Made by a program: the position numbers and the translations under genes
Assembly (NCBI RefSeq): GCF_034119845.1
Contig: NZ_CP139420.1
Span: 2,396,001 to 2,460,000 of the forward strand
DNA: 64,000 bases
Reading direction: 5' to 3'
Origin: Flavobacterium sp. NG2
GTDB taxonomy: Bacteria > Bacteroidota > Bacteroidia > Flavobacteriales > Flavobacteriaceae
The notes under the pieces: generated by a model
The model's input: only the letters and a program-made list of their open reading frames with translations
Databases searched by the model: none
Told to the model about the DNA's origin: nothing
Shown: piece by piece, positions 45,901 to 55,406 of the stretch
How positions within the stretch are numbered: the first letter of the stretch is position 1
Layout: the number at the start of each line of letters is the position of its first letter

Positions 45901-46605
45901 ATTTGTCATCAATGGATGATGCATTGCCAACACTACTGTCTTGTCTTTGTTTTTGTTCAAAAGGCTTTCTAATTCTTCAAAGAAAGCGTCACGGGTTTTG
46001 ATGTCGCAGTCATCATTCAAAGTGGGTGTTTTGTCCCAATCTTCTAAAAACCATTGACTGTCAATTGTTATCAGGATAGCGTTATCATTTATTTTAATAT
46101 CATCAATAGCACAACCTTTTCTTGGTGAAAATGATTTTTTGTTTTTGAAATAATCAGTTACAATATCCTCTTGCTCTTCAAGTCCTTTTTTGCCATTATA
46201 CCAATCGTGATTTCCAGGAATAAAAACGGTTTTACCTTTGTAATTTTTGGTGATTTCGAGTTGATTGGTCAATTTTAGTTTAGCCCCTTCATAATTAGTA
46301 TTTTTTGCACTAGCAGGAATTCCTTTTGGGTAAACATTGTCTCCTAAGAAAATTAAAGTCGAATTTTTATCGGCAGTTTTGAGTTTTTCTTTTAGAGCAA
46401 GCAGGGCTTCTTTTGAATTTTCATCTGTGGTATTTCCAGCATCGCCAATCAAATAAAAAGTATGGGCAATTTTTGAAGTGTCTTTTTCGTTAGTTGGGTT
46501 CCAGTTCGCAACATTTTTACCAAATTGTTCTTTGTGAGTTGCGCAAGAAAACAGTAAAAAGGATATAAATAGTTGAATAAGTCTTTTTTCCAAAAACAAT
46601 TTCAT
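42913..46605 (-). CDS. Metallophosphoesterase fused to an outer-membrane beta-barrel
   Basis: 1230 residues beginning with a lipobox-like signal (FLLFSC, Cys21). The N-terminal half holds a calcineurin-type phosphoesterase: GDAGN (54-58), GDNVYPKG (88-95), GNHDW (131-135), AMHHP and GHDHNLQY supply the two-metal site. A middle region (about 440-800: GGGHQSKSLRLIDSNGKEYAMRALKKSA, KYHIDEKEYIKARLFDMLIGDWDRHYDQWRWGEH, PRDRDQAFSKYDG) looks like a separate kinase-like or phosphatase-linked domain. The C-terminal 330 residues are a barrel of the surface antigen/BamA type (GNNNLRGFRNERFLGKSSFYQSSDLRF). It is probably an outer-membrane enzyme facing the exterior or periplasm; the substrate is unknown. 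Confidence 0.9.
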   Translation of the reverse strand: MKLFLEKRLIQLFISFLLFSCATHKEQFGKNVANWNPTNEKDTSKIAHTFYLIGDAGNTTDENSKEALLALKEKLKTADKNSTLIFLGDNVYPKGIPASAKNTNYEGAKLKLTNQLEITKNYKGKTVFIPGNHDWYNGKKGLEEQEDIVTDYFKNKKSFSPRKGCAIDDIKINDNAILITIDSQWFLEDWDKTPTLNDDCDIKTRDAFFEELESLLNKNKDKTVVLAMHHPLMTNGSHGGQFSLEKQLFPLEQKIPLPIIGSFGNLLRKTSGASPQDLQNKLYSKLTNRIKTLIQGLDNVIVVSGHDHNLQYIEHHNIKQIISGAGSKQEAAKAIYPNDFSYGQKGFATLSLYNNGKATVSFFGKSKLLFEHTIFTPKTIINTDYASFSKTKKASVYTPEMTQKTGAHNFIFGQHYRPYYSTLVESKTANLDTLYGGLAPKRAGGGHQSKSLRLIDSNGKEYAMRALKKSATRFLQSVAFKEQFVEHDFENTSAEDFLLDFYTSSHPYTPMAVGNLADKIGVSHSNPVLFYIPKQKALGEFNTNFGDELYYIEEHTSDGHNDLASFGKPSAIISTEEVLEKIHKDEKYHIDEKEYIKARLFDMLIGDWDRHYDQWRWGEHKIGDQIIYKPIPRDRDQAFSKYDGALLSILMNIPDLRHMQSFKEDIKNVKWFNREPYPLDVAFLKTATQEDWLTQAAYIQEHLTDNDIDNAFANLPKEVQDETIKSIQEKLKLRKKQLQKYASSYYKSLQKTVIIVGTNKKDQFLIEKKAGNTIEVRVSRLKKEGLEFEYTKSISGKETKNIWIYGLDDDDEFKVIGNQKSTIKTLLIGGQNHDMYSVDNGKKVSIIDFKSKKNSFVLDSKTSKKLTDDYQTNLYDYRRPKYNAFSGLPTIGFNPDDGIKLGINTNYTVNNFKQNTYTNKHMLTANYYFATSGYELLYAFKSPKAIGKWDFNLETRFTSPNFAINYFGYGNQTINNDETLGMDYNRVRISIIKIAPQFVKTGRFGSRLEFQPSFENIQVEKTADRFIATSNTVNTAVFDNQQFAGASIGYHFENYDTPSLPTMGMGFSVVGSWKTNLQDSRKNFPSIESKLNFNHKIDAQGKWVLATIMKAKMILNNNFEFYQGAVLGGNNNLRGFRNERFLGKSSFYQSSDLRFNIGQIKESFIPMSYGILGGFDYGRVWLDGENSDQWKQSYGGGLWLNGINTITARLTYFKSKNEEARISFGVGFGF

Positions 46606-46629
46606 AATTTAGTAGTATAAATAATTCCT

Positions 46630-47820
46630 ATGCATCTTATCGACCAAACGGAATCTTTTGTGTGTAATTTACTCAAAGATAAACTTTCTATTTCATTTAC
46701 ATATCATAATTGCAACCACAGTTTAGTGGTGGTTAATGCTGTTAAAGAAATTGCCGAAAGTCAAGGAATCACGGGTTCTGATTATGAAGCGCTAGTGGTA
46801 GCGGCATGGTTTCATGATACAGGTTATATTAAAGGCTGTACCAAGCATGAAGATTCTAGTGTGGAAATTGCAACTGAATTTTTAAAAGAACAGGGGCAAT
46901 CGGATGAGTTTATTCAAAAGGTAAATTCGTTAATTCAAGCAACAGTTTATAATTATGTCCCTCAAAATGAATTAGAAAAAATTATTAGGGATGCTGATTA
47001 TTCTCATTTTGGGGATAAGAAATACTTTGTTTATTGTGAGCTTCTTAGAGACGAGTGGGAGGTGACAATGAAAAAGAAGTTTACTGATGAGGAATGGAGT
47101 AAGGAAAACTTAAATATTTTAGAGCATGGGCATCAGTATTATACAGATTATGCGATTCAGCATTGGCAACCTATAAAAGAAGAAAACATTAAATTAATAA
47201 AGAAAATGATTCAAGAGAATCCGTTAGATGTTATAGATTCGTCCTCAGTAAAGAAGACTAAAAAGAAGAAAGCAAAGAAGGATAAACCAGATCGTGGGAT
47301 TGATACTTTGTTTCGAATTACCTTGAGCAATCACACCCGTTTGAGTGGTATTGCCGATAGTAAAGCAAATATTCTATTGTCTGTAAATGCGATTATCATT
47401 TCGATTGCTTTATCTTCTATTATCCCAAAATTAGACAGTCCAGGGAACGCTCATTTGATTTTGCCAACTTTTGTTTTGCTAATGTTTAGTGTGGTTTCTA
47501 TCATTTTTGCTATTTTGTCCACCCGACCAAAAGTGACTACGGGAACTTTCACCCGTGAAGATATTGACAACCAAAAAGTCAATTTACTGTTTTTTGGAAA
47601 TTTTTATAAAATGCCTGTTGAAGAATATCAGTGGGCGGTCAATGAGATGATGAAAGACCGTGATTATTTGTACAACGCTATGATTAAAGACTTGTACTAC
47701 TTAGGGGTAGTTCTTGAGAAAAAATACCGACTGCTAAGAATTACCTATAATATTTTTATGATAGGAATCATAATTTCTGTGATTGCTTTTATTTTTGCCT
47801 TTAACGCGATACTAGTTTAA
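46630..47820 (+). CDS. HD phosphohydrolase fused to Pycsar-type membrane domain (DUF5706/PycTM)
   Basis: 396 residues. The N-terminal half (about 1-190) is an HD domain: YHNCNHSLVVVNA, AAWFHDTGY (HD at 62-63), CTKHEDSS and IIRDADYSHFG supply metal ligands. A Lys-rich linker (KKTKKKKAKKDK, about 210) leads to a C-terminal domain (about 218-396) starting RGIDTLFRITLSNHTRLSGI and containing DSKANILLSVNAIIISIALSS and further membrane helices; this is the DUF5706/PycTM domain seen in Pycsar effectors. No cyclase gene is adjacent, so it is an orphan fusion. It is divergent from the metallophosphoesterase gene with only 24 bases between starts. Confidence 0.82.
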   Translation: MHLIDQTESFVCNLLKDKLSISFTYHNCNHSLVVVNAVKEIAESQGITGSDYEALVVAAWFHDTGYIKGCTKHEDSSVEIATEFLKEQGQSDEFIQKVNSLIQATVYNYVPQNELEKIIRDADYSHFGDKKYFVYCELLRDEWEVTMKKKFTDEEWSKENLNILEHGHQYYTDYAIQHWQPIKEENIKLIKKMIQENPLDVIDSSSVKKTKKKKAKKDKPDRGIDTLFRITLSNHTRLSGIADSKANILLSVNAIIISIALSSIIPKLDSPGNAHLILPTFVLLMFSVVSIIFAILSTRPKVTTGTFTREDIDNQKVNLLFFGNFYKMPVEEYQWAVNEMMKDRDYLYNAMIKDLYYLGVVLEKKYRLLRITYNIFMIGIIISVIAFIFAFNAILV

Positions 47821-47981
47821 TTCTGTGAATTTTTGTTATGTCTTTATCGAGTAATTAATGAAATTAAGTCAAGTTTAATATGACTTAACTTTTTAATGAT
47901 TTAAAAAAAGGTATCGTTATGTAAGGGGATTTAGAGAGCTCTTTGCATTTAAACTTTTCTAACTTTTGGCTAAATAATAAA

Positions 47982-48602
47982 CTAGCAAACTTTACGGTAA
48001 AATAAATCAGCCATTACTTCATAGCCCAATCGGTTTGGATGTACGCCATCATCTGCGTAAGTACTAATCATTCCATCCTTCTCATCCACCATGACGGAGT
48101 AATAATCCAAGTACTGAATTTTATTTAGCGCTGCGTATTCTTTAAGAATTTTATTTAAAGCAATAATTTTTTGAGAAGGATTTTCTCCCTGTTTCCATGG
48201 AAATCTGTTAGCAGGCAAAACTGAACATAAAATAACTTTTATATGGTGTACTTGCGCCAATTCTATCATCGAAAAAAGATTATTCGTAATCATTTCTATA
48301 GTGGTAGGGCCTGTATTTCCTGCGATATCATTGGCTCCAGCCAAAATAACAACGACTCTAGGTTGTAACGCAATCACATCGGCTCTGAAGCGAACGAGCA
48401 TTTGTGGTGTCGTTTGTCCACTGATACCACGATTAAGATACGGTTTACCATCAAAGAATTCAGGCATTAGATTTTTCCAAAATTCGGTAATTGAGTCGCC
48501 CAAAAACACTACTCTATTTTCTTCTTTAGTAGGTGGTGGAGTAGAGACGTTTTCTGCTTCGTATCTCTTTAAATAAGGCCAGTCTTGTTGTTGTTTTGTC
48601 AT
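47982..48602 (-). CDS. SGNH/GDSL-family hydrolase
   Basis: 206 residues. Block I is VVFLGDSITEFW with the nucleophile Ser, block II is NRGISGQTTPQMLVRF (Gly), block III is ILAGANDIAG (Asn) and block V is DDGVHPNRLGYEVMADLF (Asp and His), so all four SGNH residues are present. No signal peptide is visible in this reading, although the N-terminus (MTKQQQDWPYLKRYEAEN) is not typical of a cytoplasmic start. Such enzymes are esterases or lipases, sometimes acting on cell-surface glycans or acyl groups. A -7 box lies 23 bases upstream. Confidence 0.9.
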   Translation of the reverse strand: MTKQQQDWPYLKRYEAENVSTPPPTKEENRVVFLGDSITEFWKNLMPEFFDGKPYLNRGISGQTTPQMLVRFRADVIALQPRVVVILAGANDIAGNTGPTTIEMITNNLFSMIELAQVHHIKVILCSVLPANRFPWKQGENPSQKIIALNKILKEYAALNKIQYLDYYSVMVDEKDGMISTYADDGVHPNRLGYEVMADLFYRKVC

Positions 48603-48625
48603 TTAAGGTAGCTTTAATTTTGATG

Positions 48626-48633
48626 CAAATTTA
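48626..48633 (-). promoter_or_regulatory. -7 box upstream of the SGNH hydrolase gene
   Basis: TAAATTTG on the minus strand, 23 bases before the start codon at 48602. Confidence 0.55.
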
Positions 48634-49107
48634 TCTAATTTAAAATTAATCTGTGGTCGATGTTTAATTGTATTATTGTTATTTACTATATTTTTTAATG
48701 TTAATGAAGTGATTTGGATTTATAATTAAGTTGTTTTAACTGTTTGATAATTAAGGATGAAGTGTTTGTTTTCTTTGAAATTAACTTGTTGATTTTAATT
48801 TGTAAGAATTGTATTAGTTGTTATTTTGGTTAAAGATGTAGTTTAAAGTTTTTTTTAACACTTTTATCGAAAACATGCTAATGTCATGAATTATTTTTTG
48901 AGTTCTGTTTTAAATTAGTAGTCTGTCTTTGAAAAAACAATAATAAAGGATAATGCTTTTCATCTTCAATAGGAAGTATCTGTTTTTATTTATTTCAGAC
49001 TAGCATAAAAAAAAATACCACTTTTTGTTTATCGTTTTTCATAATAGCAATTACTATTTGTAATTGCTTTGCTGTTCGTTGTTTTATTACTTTAAAATTG
49101 AATAAAT
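48634..49107. other. Long AT-rich spacer upstream of the adhesin gene
   Basis: About 470 bases without a gene. It is T-rich and has a perfect eight-base inverted repeat GCAATTAC/GTAATTGC with a five-base loop at 49047-49067, 40 bases before the adhesin ATG. No exact TAnnTTTG was found at the right distance, although TACTATTTG (49053-49061) is one base longer than the consensus. Confidence 0.5.
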
Positions 49108-52095
49108 ATGAAAGTATTTTTACCCACCTCCCGATTTTTGTTTATTGTTTTTTTTATTGCTAATTTGTTTGTTGTCAACTCTGTATTTGGACAGGCAACA
49201 GTAACAACAGATAAGGATGATTATGCTCCTGGTGAGTATGTTATTATTACAGGAACTGGTTGGTCACCAGGGGAAACTGTGAGTTTTCATTTTGATGAAA
49301 CCCCCAAACCAGCTACTTGTGTCAATTCGCATGATTTAGTCGCAATTGCGGATTCTAGTGGGAATATTTATAATGATCAGTTTTTGATAAAAGTAAATCA
49401 TATTGGAGTTACTTTTGTTTTGACAGCAACTGGTGAATCTTCGGGATTCATAGCCTATAGAACTTTTACAGATGGTAATGTTGGTTTTGGTCAAACGGGG
49501 GTGCCTGGTCAAAATATTAATATGACTGCAACTGTTACTTACACAAAAGCAACTACAAACACATTAGTAACAGAAACAATTACATTTAAAAATAATGGAA
49601 CAGAAACTGTTGGAGCTAAAGATGGTACTTCCATTTCATGGGTATTTAATCCAGTAACTGTAGGGACTATAACTTATTATTGGACAGGTGTTTCGTCATA
49701 TACGCAAGGTTTTAATATCGGAACATCAAATTATACGGGATCAAATGCAATAATTGGCACATATAGTGGTGTTTCTTCAACAAATTTATCAGTTAGTAGT
49801 GCTACAGGCACATATGGTGGTACAGTGGTACTAAGTGCCACGCTATCTTCTGGAACAACTAATCTTGATGGGAAAACTGTAAACTTCTCTCTGAATGGAA
49901 CCCTAGTAGGTTCAGCAGTAACGAATTCAAGTGGGGTTGCAACTTTAAGTAACGCCAGTTTAATAGGGATTAATGCATCAACATATCCCACTGGAGTAAC
50001 TGCTAGTTTCGCTGGCGATGCAAGTTATGCTGAGAGAAATGATAGTAATAGTTTGACAGTAAATGCAAAAGCCTTATTAATTACAGCCAATAATCAATCC
50101 AAAACCTATGGAGAGACAAAAGTGTTGGGAACTACAGCCTTTACAGCCCCTGCCTTGGAGAGTTTTGATGCTATTACAGGAGTATCCTTAAGCAGTACAG
50201 GATCTGTTAATACAGCTACAGTAGCAGGTTCTACTTATCCTATAGTTGCAAGTGCCGCCACAGGAACAGGCTTAGGGAATTATACCATTACCTATGCCGA
50301 TGGAGCGTTGACAGTAAATGCAAAAGCCTTATTAATTACAGCCAATAATCAATCCAAAACCTATGGAGAGACAAAAGTGTTGGGAACTACAGCCTTTACA
50401 GCCCCTGCCTTGGAGAGTTTTGATGCTATTACAGGAGTATCCTTAAGCAGTACAGGATCTGTTAATACAGCTACAGTAGCAGGTTCTACTTACCCTATAG
50501 TTGCAAGTGCCGCCACAGGAACAGGCTTAGGGAATTATACCATTACCTATGCCGATGGAGCGTTGACAGTAAATGCAAAAGCCTTATTAATTACAGCCAA
50601 TAATCAATCCAAAACCTATGGAGAGACAAAAGTGTTGGGAACTACAGCCTTTACAGCCCCTGCCTTGGAGAGTTTTGATGCTATTACAGGAGTATCCTTA
50701 AGCAGTACAGGATCTGTTAATACAGCTACAGTAGCAGGTTCTACTTACCCTATAGTTGCAAGTGCCGCCACAGGAACAGGCTTAGGAAATTATACCATTA
50801 CCTATGCCGATGGAGCGTTGACAGTAAATGCAAAAGCCTTATTAATTACAGCCAATAATCAATCCAAAACCTATGGAGAGACAAAAGTGTTGGGAACTAC
50901 AGCCTTTACAGCCCCTGCCTTGGAGAGTTTTGATGCTATTACAGGAGTATCCTTAAGCAGTACAGGATCTGTTAATACAGCTACAGTAGCAGGTTCTACT
51001 TACCCTATAGTTGCAAGTGCCGCCACAGGAACAGGCTTAGGGAATTATACCATTACCTATGCCGATGGAGCGTTGACAGTAAATGCAAAAGCCTTATTAA
51101 TTACAGCCAATAATCAATCCAAAACCTATGGAGAGACAAAAGTGTTGGGAACTACAGCCTTTACAGCCCCTGCCTTGGAGAGTTTTGATGCTATTACAGG
51201 AGTATCCTTAAGCAGTACAGGATCTGTTAATACAGCTACAGTAGCAGGTTCTACTTACCCTATAGTTGCAAGTGCCGCCACAGGAACAGGCTTAGGGAAT
51301 TATACCATTACCTATGCCGATGGAGCGTTGACAGTAAATGCAAAAGCCTTATTAATTACAGCCAATAATCAATCCAAAACCTATGGAGAGACAAAAGTGT
51401 TGGGAACTACAGCCTTTACAGCCCCTGCCTTGGAGAGTTTTGATGCTATTACAGGAGTATCCTTAAGCAGTACAGGATCTGTTAATACAGCTACAGTAGC
51501 AGGTTCTACTTACCCTATAGTTGCAAGTGCCGCCACAGGAACAGGCTTAGGGAATTATACCATTACCTATGCCGATGGAGCGTTGACAGTAAATGCAAAA
51601 GCCTTATTAATTACAGCCAATAATCAATCCAAAACCTATGGAGAGACAAAAGTGTTGGGAACTACAGCCTTTACAGCCCCTGCCTTGGAGAGTTTTGATG
51701 CTATTACAGGAGTATCCTTAAGCAGTACAGGATCTGTTAATACAGCTACAGTAGCAGGTTCTACTTACCCTATAGTTGCAAGTGCCGCCACAGGAACAGG
51801 CTTAGGGAATTATACCATTACCTATGCCGATGGAGCGTTGACAGTAAATGCAAAAGCCTTATTAATTACAGCCAATAATCAATCCAAAACCTATGGAGAG
51901 ACAAAAGTGTTGGGAACTACAGCCTTTACAGCCCCTGCCTTGGAGAGTTTTGATGCTATTACAGGAGTATCCTTAAGCAGTACAGGATCTGTTAATACAG
52001 CTACAGTAGCAGGTTCTACTTACCCTATAGTTGCAAGTGCCGCCACAGGAACAGGCTTAGGAATTATACCATTACCTATGCCGATGGAGCGTTGA
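49108..52095 (+). CDS. Giant T9SS adhesin-like protein, N-terminal part (frameshifted gene)
   Basis: 995 residues as read. It has a signal peptide (about 1-29, ending SVFGQ), a beta-rich domain (DKDDYAPGEYVIITGTGWSPGE, about 33-55), and an Ig-like domain (about 228-315, GTYGGTVVLSATLSSGTTNLD). From residue 316 come eight copies of an 85-residue MBG-type repeat (ALLITANNQSKTYGETKVLG...). In the eighth copy a base is missing at about 52060-52062, so the frame shifts and stops after GLGIIPLPMPMER. With the base restored the frame joins the next entry to give one protein of 2706 residues. The real gene is thus 49108-57227; phase variation, a loss-of-function mutation or an assembly error in the repeats could explain the break. 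Confidence 0.85.
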   Translation: MKVFLPTSRFLFIVFFIANLFVVNSVFGQATVTTDKDDYAPGEYVIITGTGWSPGETVSFHFDETPKPATCVNSHDLVAIADSSGNIYNDQFLIKVNHIGVTFVLTATGESSGFIAYRTFTDGNVGFGQTGVPGQNINMTATVTYTKATTNTLVTETITFKNNGTETVGAKDGTSISWVFNPVTVGTITYYWTGVSSYTQGFNIGTSNYTGSNAIIGTYSGVSSTNLSVSSATGTYGGTVVLSATLSSGTTNLDGKTVNFSLNGTLVGSAVTNSSGVATLSNASLIGINASTYPTGVTASFAGDASYAERNDSNSLTVNAKALLITANNQSKTYGETKVLGTTAFTAPALESFDAITGVSLSSTGSVNTATVAGSTYPIVASAATGTGLGNYTITYADGALTVNAKALLITANNQSKTYGETKVLGTTAFTAPALESFDAITGVSLSSTGSVNTATVAGSTYPIVASAATGTGLGNYTITYADGALTVNAKALLITANNQSKTYGETKVLGTTAFTAPALESFDAITGVSLSSTGSVNTATVAGSTYPIVASAATGTGLGNYTITYADGALTVNAKALLITANNQSKTYGETKVLGTTAFTAPALESFDAITGVSLSSTGSVNTATVAGSTYPIVASAATGTGLGNYTITYADGALTVNAKALLITANNQSKTYGETKVLGTTAFTAPALESFDAITGVSLSSTGSVNTATVAGSTYPIVASAATGTGLGNYTITYADGALTVNAKALLITANNQSKTYGETKVLGTTAFTAPALESFDAITGVSLSSTGSVNTATVAGSTYPIVASAATGTGLGNYTITYADGALTVNAKALLITANNQSKTYGETKVLGTTAFTAPALESFDAITGVSLSSTGSVNTATVAGSTYPIVASAATGTGLGNYTITYADGALTVNAKALLITANNQSKTYGETKVLGTTAFTAPALESFDAITGVSLSSTGSVNTATVAGSTYPIVASAATGTGLGIIPLPMPMER

Positions 52096-55000
52096 CAGTA
52101 AATGCAAAAGCCTTATTAATTACAGCCAATAATCAATCCAAAACCTATGGAGAGACAAAAGTGTTGGGAACTACAGCCTTTACAGCCCCTGCCTTGGAGA
52201 GTTTTGATGCTATTACAGGAGTATCCTTAAGCAGTACAGGATCTGTTAATACAGCTACAGTAGCAGGTTCTACTTACCCTATAGTTGCAAGTGCCGCCAC
52301 AGGAACAGGCTTAGGGAATTATACCATTACCTATGCCGATGGAGCGTTGACAGTAAATGCAAAAGCCTTATTAATTACAGCCAATAATCAATCCAAAACC
52401 TATGGAGAGACAAAAGTGTTGGGAACTACAGCCTTTACAGCCCCTGCCTTGGAGAGTTTTGATGCTATTACAGGAGTATCCTTAAGCAGTACAGGATCTG
52501 TTAATACAGCTACAGTAGCAGGTTCTACTTACCCTATAGTTGCAAGTGCCGCCACAGGAACAGGCTTAGGGAATTATACCATTACCTATGCCGATGGAGC
52601 GTTGACAGTAAATGCAAAAGCCTTATTAATTACAGCCAATAATCAATCCAAAACCTATGGAGAGACAAAAGTGTTGGGAACTACAGCCTTTACAGCCCCT
52701 GCCTTGGAGAGTTTTGATGCTATTACAGGAGTATCCTTAAGCAGTACAGGATCTGTTAATACAGCTACAGTAGCAGGTTCTACTTACCCTATAGTTGCAA
52801 GTGCCGCCACAGGAACAGGCTTAGGGAATTATACCATTACCTATGCCGATGGAGCGTTGACAGTAAATGCAAAAGCCTTATTAATTACAGCCAATAATCA
52901 ATCCAAAACCTATGGAGAGACAAAAGTGTTGGGAACTACAGCCTTTACAGCCCCTGCCTTGGAGAGTTTTGATGCTATTACAGGAGTATCCTTAAGCAGT
53001 ACAGGATCTGTTAATACAGCTACAGTAGCAGGTTCTACTTACCCTATAGTTGCAAGTGCCGCCACAGGAACAGGCTTAGGGAATTATACCATTACCTATG
53101 CCGATGGAGCGTTGACAGTAAATGCAAAAGCCTTATTAATTACAGCCAATAATCAATCCAAAACCTATGGAGAGACAAAAGTGTTGGGAACTACAGCCTT
53201 TACAGCCCCTGCCTTGGAGAGTTTTGATGCTATTACAGGAGTATCCTTAAGCAGTACAGGATCTGTTAATACAGCTACAGTAGCAGGTTCTACTTACCCT
53301 ATAGTTGCAAGTGCCGCCACAGGAACAGGCTTAGGGAATTATACCATTACCTATGCCGATGGAGCGTTGACAGTAAATGCAAAAGCCTTATTAATTACAG
53401 CCAATAATCAATCCAAAACCTATGGAGAGACAAAAGTGTTGGGAACTACAGCCTTTACAGCCCCTGCCTTGGAGAGTTTTGATGCTATTACAGGAGTATC
53501 CTTAAGCAGTACAGGATCTGTTAATACAGCTACAGTAGCAGGTTCTACTTACCCTATAGTTGCAAGTGCCGCCACAGGAACAGGCTTAGGGAATTATACC
53601 ATTACCTATGCCGATGGAGCGTTGACAGTAAATGCAAAAGCCTTATTAATTACAGCCAATAATCAATCCAAAACCTATGGAGAGACAAAAGTGTTGGGAA
53701 CTACAGCCTTTACAGCCCCTGCCTTAGAGAGTTTTGATGCTATTACAGGAGTATCCTTAAGCAGTACAGGATCTGTTAATACAGCTACAGTAGCAGGTTC
53801 TACTTACCCTATAGTTGCAAGTGCCGCCACAGGAACAGGCTTAGGGAATTATACCATTACCTATGCCGATGGAGCGTTGACAGTAAATGCAAAAGCCTTA
53901 TTAATTACAGCCAATAATCAATCCAAAACCTATGGAGAGACAAAAGTGTTGGGAACTACAGCCTTTACAGCCCCTGCCTTGGAGAGTTTTGATGCTATTA
54001 CAGGAGTATCCTTAAGCAGTACAGGATCTGTTAATACAGCTACAGTAGCAGGTTCTACTTACCCTATAGTTGCAAGTGCCGCCACAGGAACAGGCTTAGG
54101 AAATTATACCATTACCTATGCCGATGGAGCGTTGACAGTAAATGCAAAAGCCTTATTAATTACAGCCAATAATCAATCCAAAACCTATGGAGAGACAAAA
54201 GTGTTGGGAACTACAGCCTTTACAGCCCCTGCCTTGGAGAGTTTTGATGCTATTACAGGAGTATCCTTAAGCAGTACAGGATCTGTTAATACAGCTACAG
54301 TAGCAGGTTCTACTTACCCTATAGTTGCAAGTGCCGCCACAGGAACAGGCTTAGGGAATTATACCATTACCTATGCCGATGGAGCGTTGACAGTAAATGC
54401 AAAAGCCTTATTAATTACAGCCAATAATCAATCCAAAACCTATGGAGAGACAAAAGTGTTGGGAACTACAGCCTTTACAGCCCCTGCCTTAGAGAGTTTT
54501 GATGCTATTACAGGAGTATCCTTAAGCAGTACAGGATCTGTTAATACAGCTACAGTAGCAGGTTCTACTTACCCTATAGTTGCAAGTGCCGCCACAGGAA
54601 CAGGCTTAGGGAATTATACCATTACCTATGCCGATGGAGCGTTGACAGTAAATGCAAAAGCCTTATTAATTACAGCCAATAATCAATCCAAAACCTATGG
54701 AGAGACAAAAGTGTTGGGAACTACAGCCTTTACAGCCCCTGCCTTAGAGAGTTTTGATGCTATTACAGGAGTATCCTTAAGCAGTACAGGATCTGTTAAT
54801 ACAGCTACAGTAGCAGGTTCTACTTACCCTATAGTTGCAAGTGCCGCCACAGGAACAGGCTTAGGGAATTATACTATTACCTATGCCGATGGAGCGTTGA
54901 CAGTAAATGCAAAAGCCTTATTAATTACAGCCAATAATCAATCCAAAACCTATGGAGAGACAAAAGTGTTGGGAACTACAGCCTTTACAGCCCCTGCCTT

Positions 55001-55406
55001 GGAGAGTTTTGATGCTATTACAGGAGTATCCTTAAGCAGTACAGGATCTGTTAATACAGCTACAGTAGCAGGTTCTACTTACCCTATAGTTGCAAGTGCC
55101 GCCACAGGAACAGGCTTAGGGAATTATACCATTACCTATGCCGATGGAGCGTTGACAGTAAATGCAAAAGCCTTATTAATTACAGCCAATAATCAATCCA
55201 AAACCTATGGAGAGACAAAAGTGTTGGGAACTACAGCCTTTACAGCCCCTGCCTTGGAGAGTTTTGATGCTATTACAGGAGTATCCTTAAGCAGTACAGG
55301 ATCTGTTAATACAGCTACAGTAGCAGGTTCTACTTACCCTATAGTTGCAAGTGCCGCCACAGGAACAGGCTTAGGGAATTATACCATTACCTATGCCGAT
55401 GGAGCG
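50053..55406 (+). repeat. Array of 21 nearly identical 255-bp repeats encoding MBG domains
   Basis: Period 255 bases (85 codons), 21 units from 50053 to 55406, one of them one base short. Units differ by only a handful of substitutions, for example Gly GGA for GGG near 50787 and 54100, Leu TTA for TTG near 53727, 54491 and 54742, Thr ACT for ACC near 54875, and Tyr TAT in unit 1. All that I checked are synonymous; the only exception is the one-base deletion in unit 8. The array therefore expanded recently or is kept uniform by recombination. Confidence 0.97.

Noticed and set aside
49047..49067. Terminator or riboswitch upstream of the adhesin
   Set aside because: Only a short AT-rich hairpin without a T run; it is noted as an inverted repeat without assigned function.
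52092..52094. TTG as an independent start of a second repeat protein
   Set aside because: It is a Leu codon inside repeat 9; the frame is the downstream part of the frameshifted gene, with no promoter or signal peptide.
50053..55406. CRISPR-like array
   Set aside because: The repeat is 255 bases, in frame, protein-coding and without unique spacers, so it is a domain array and not CRISPR.
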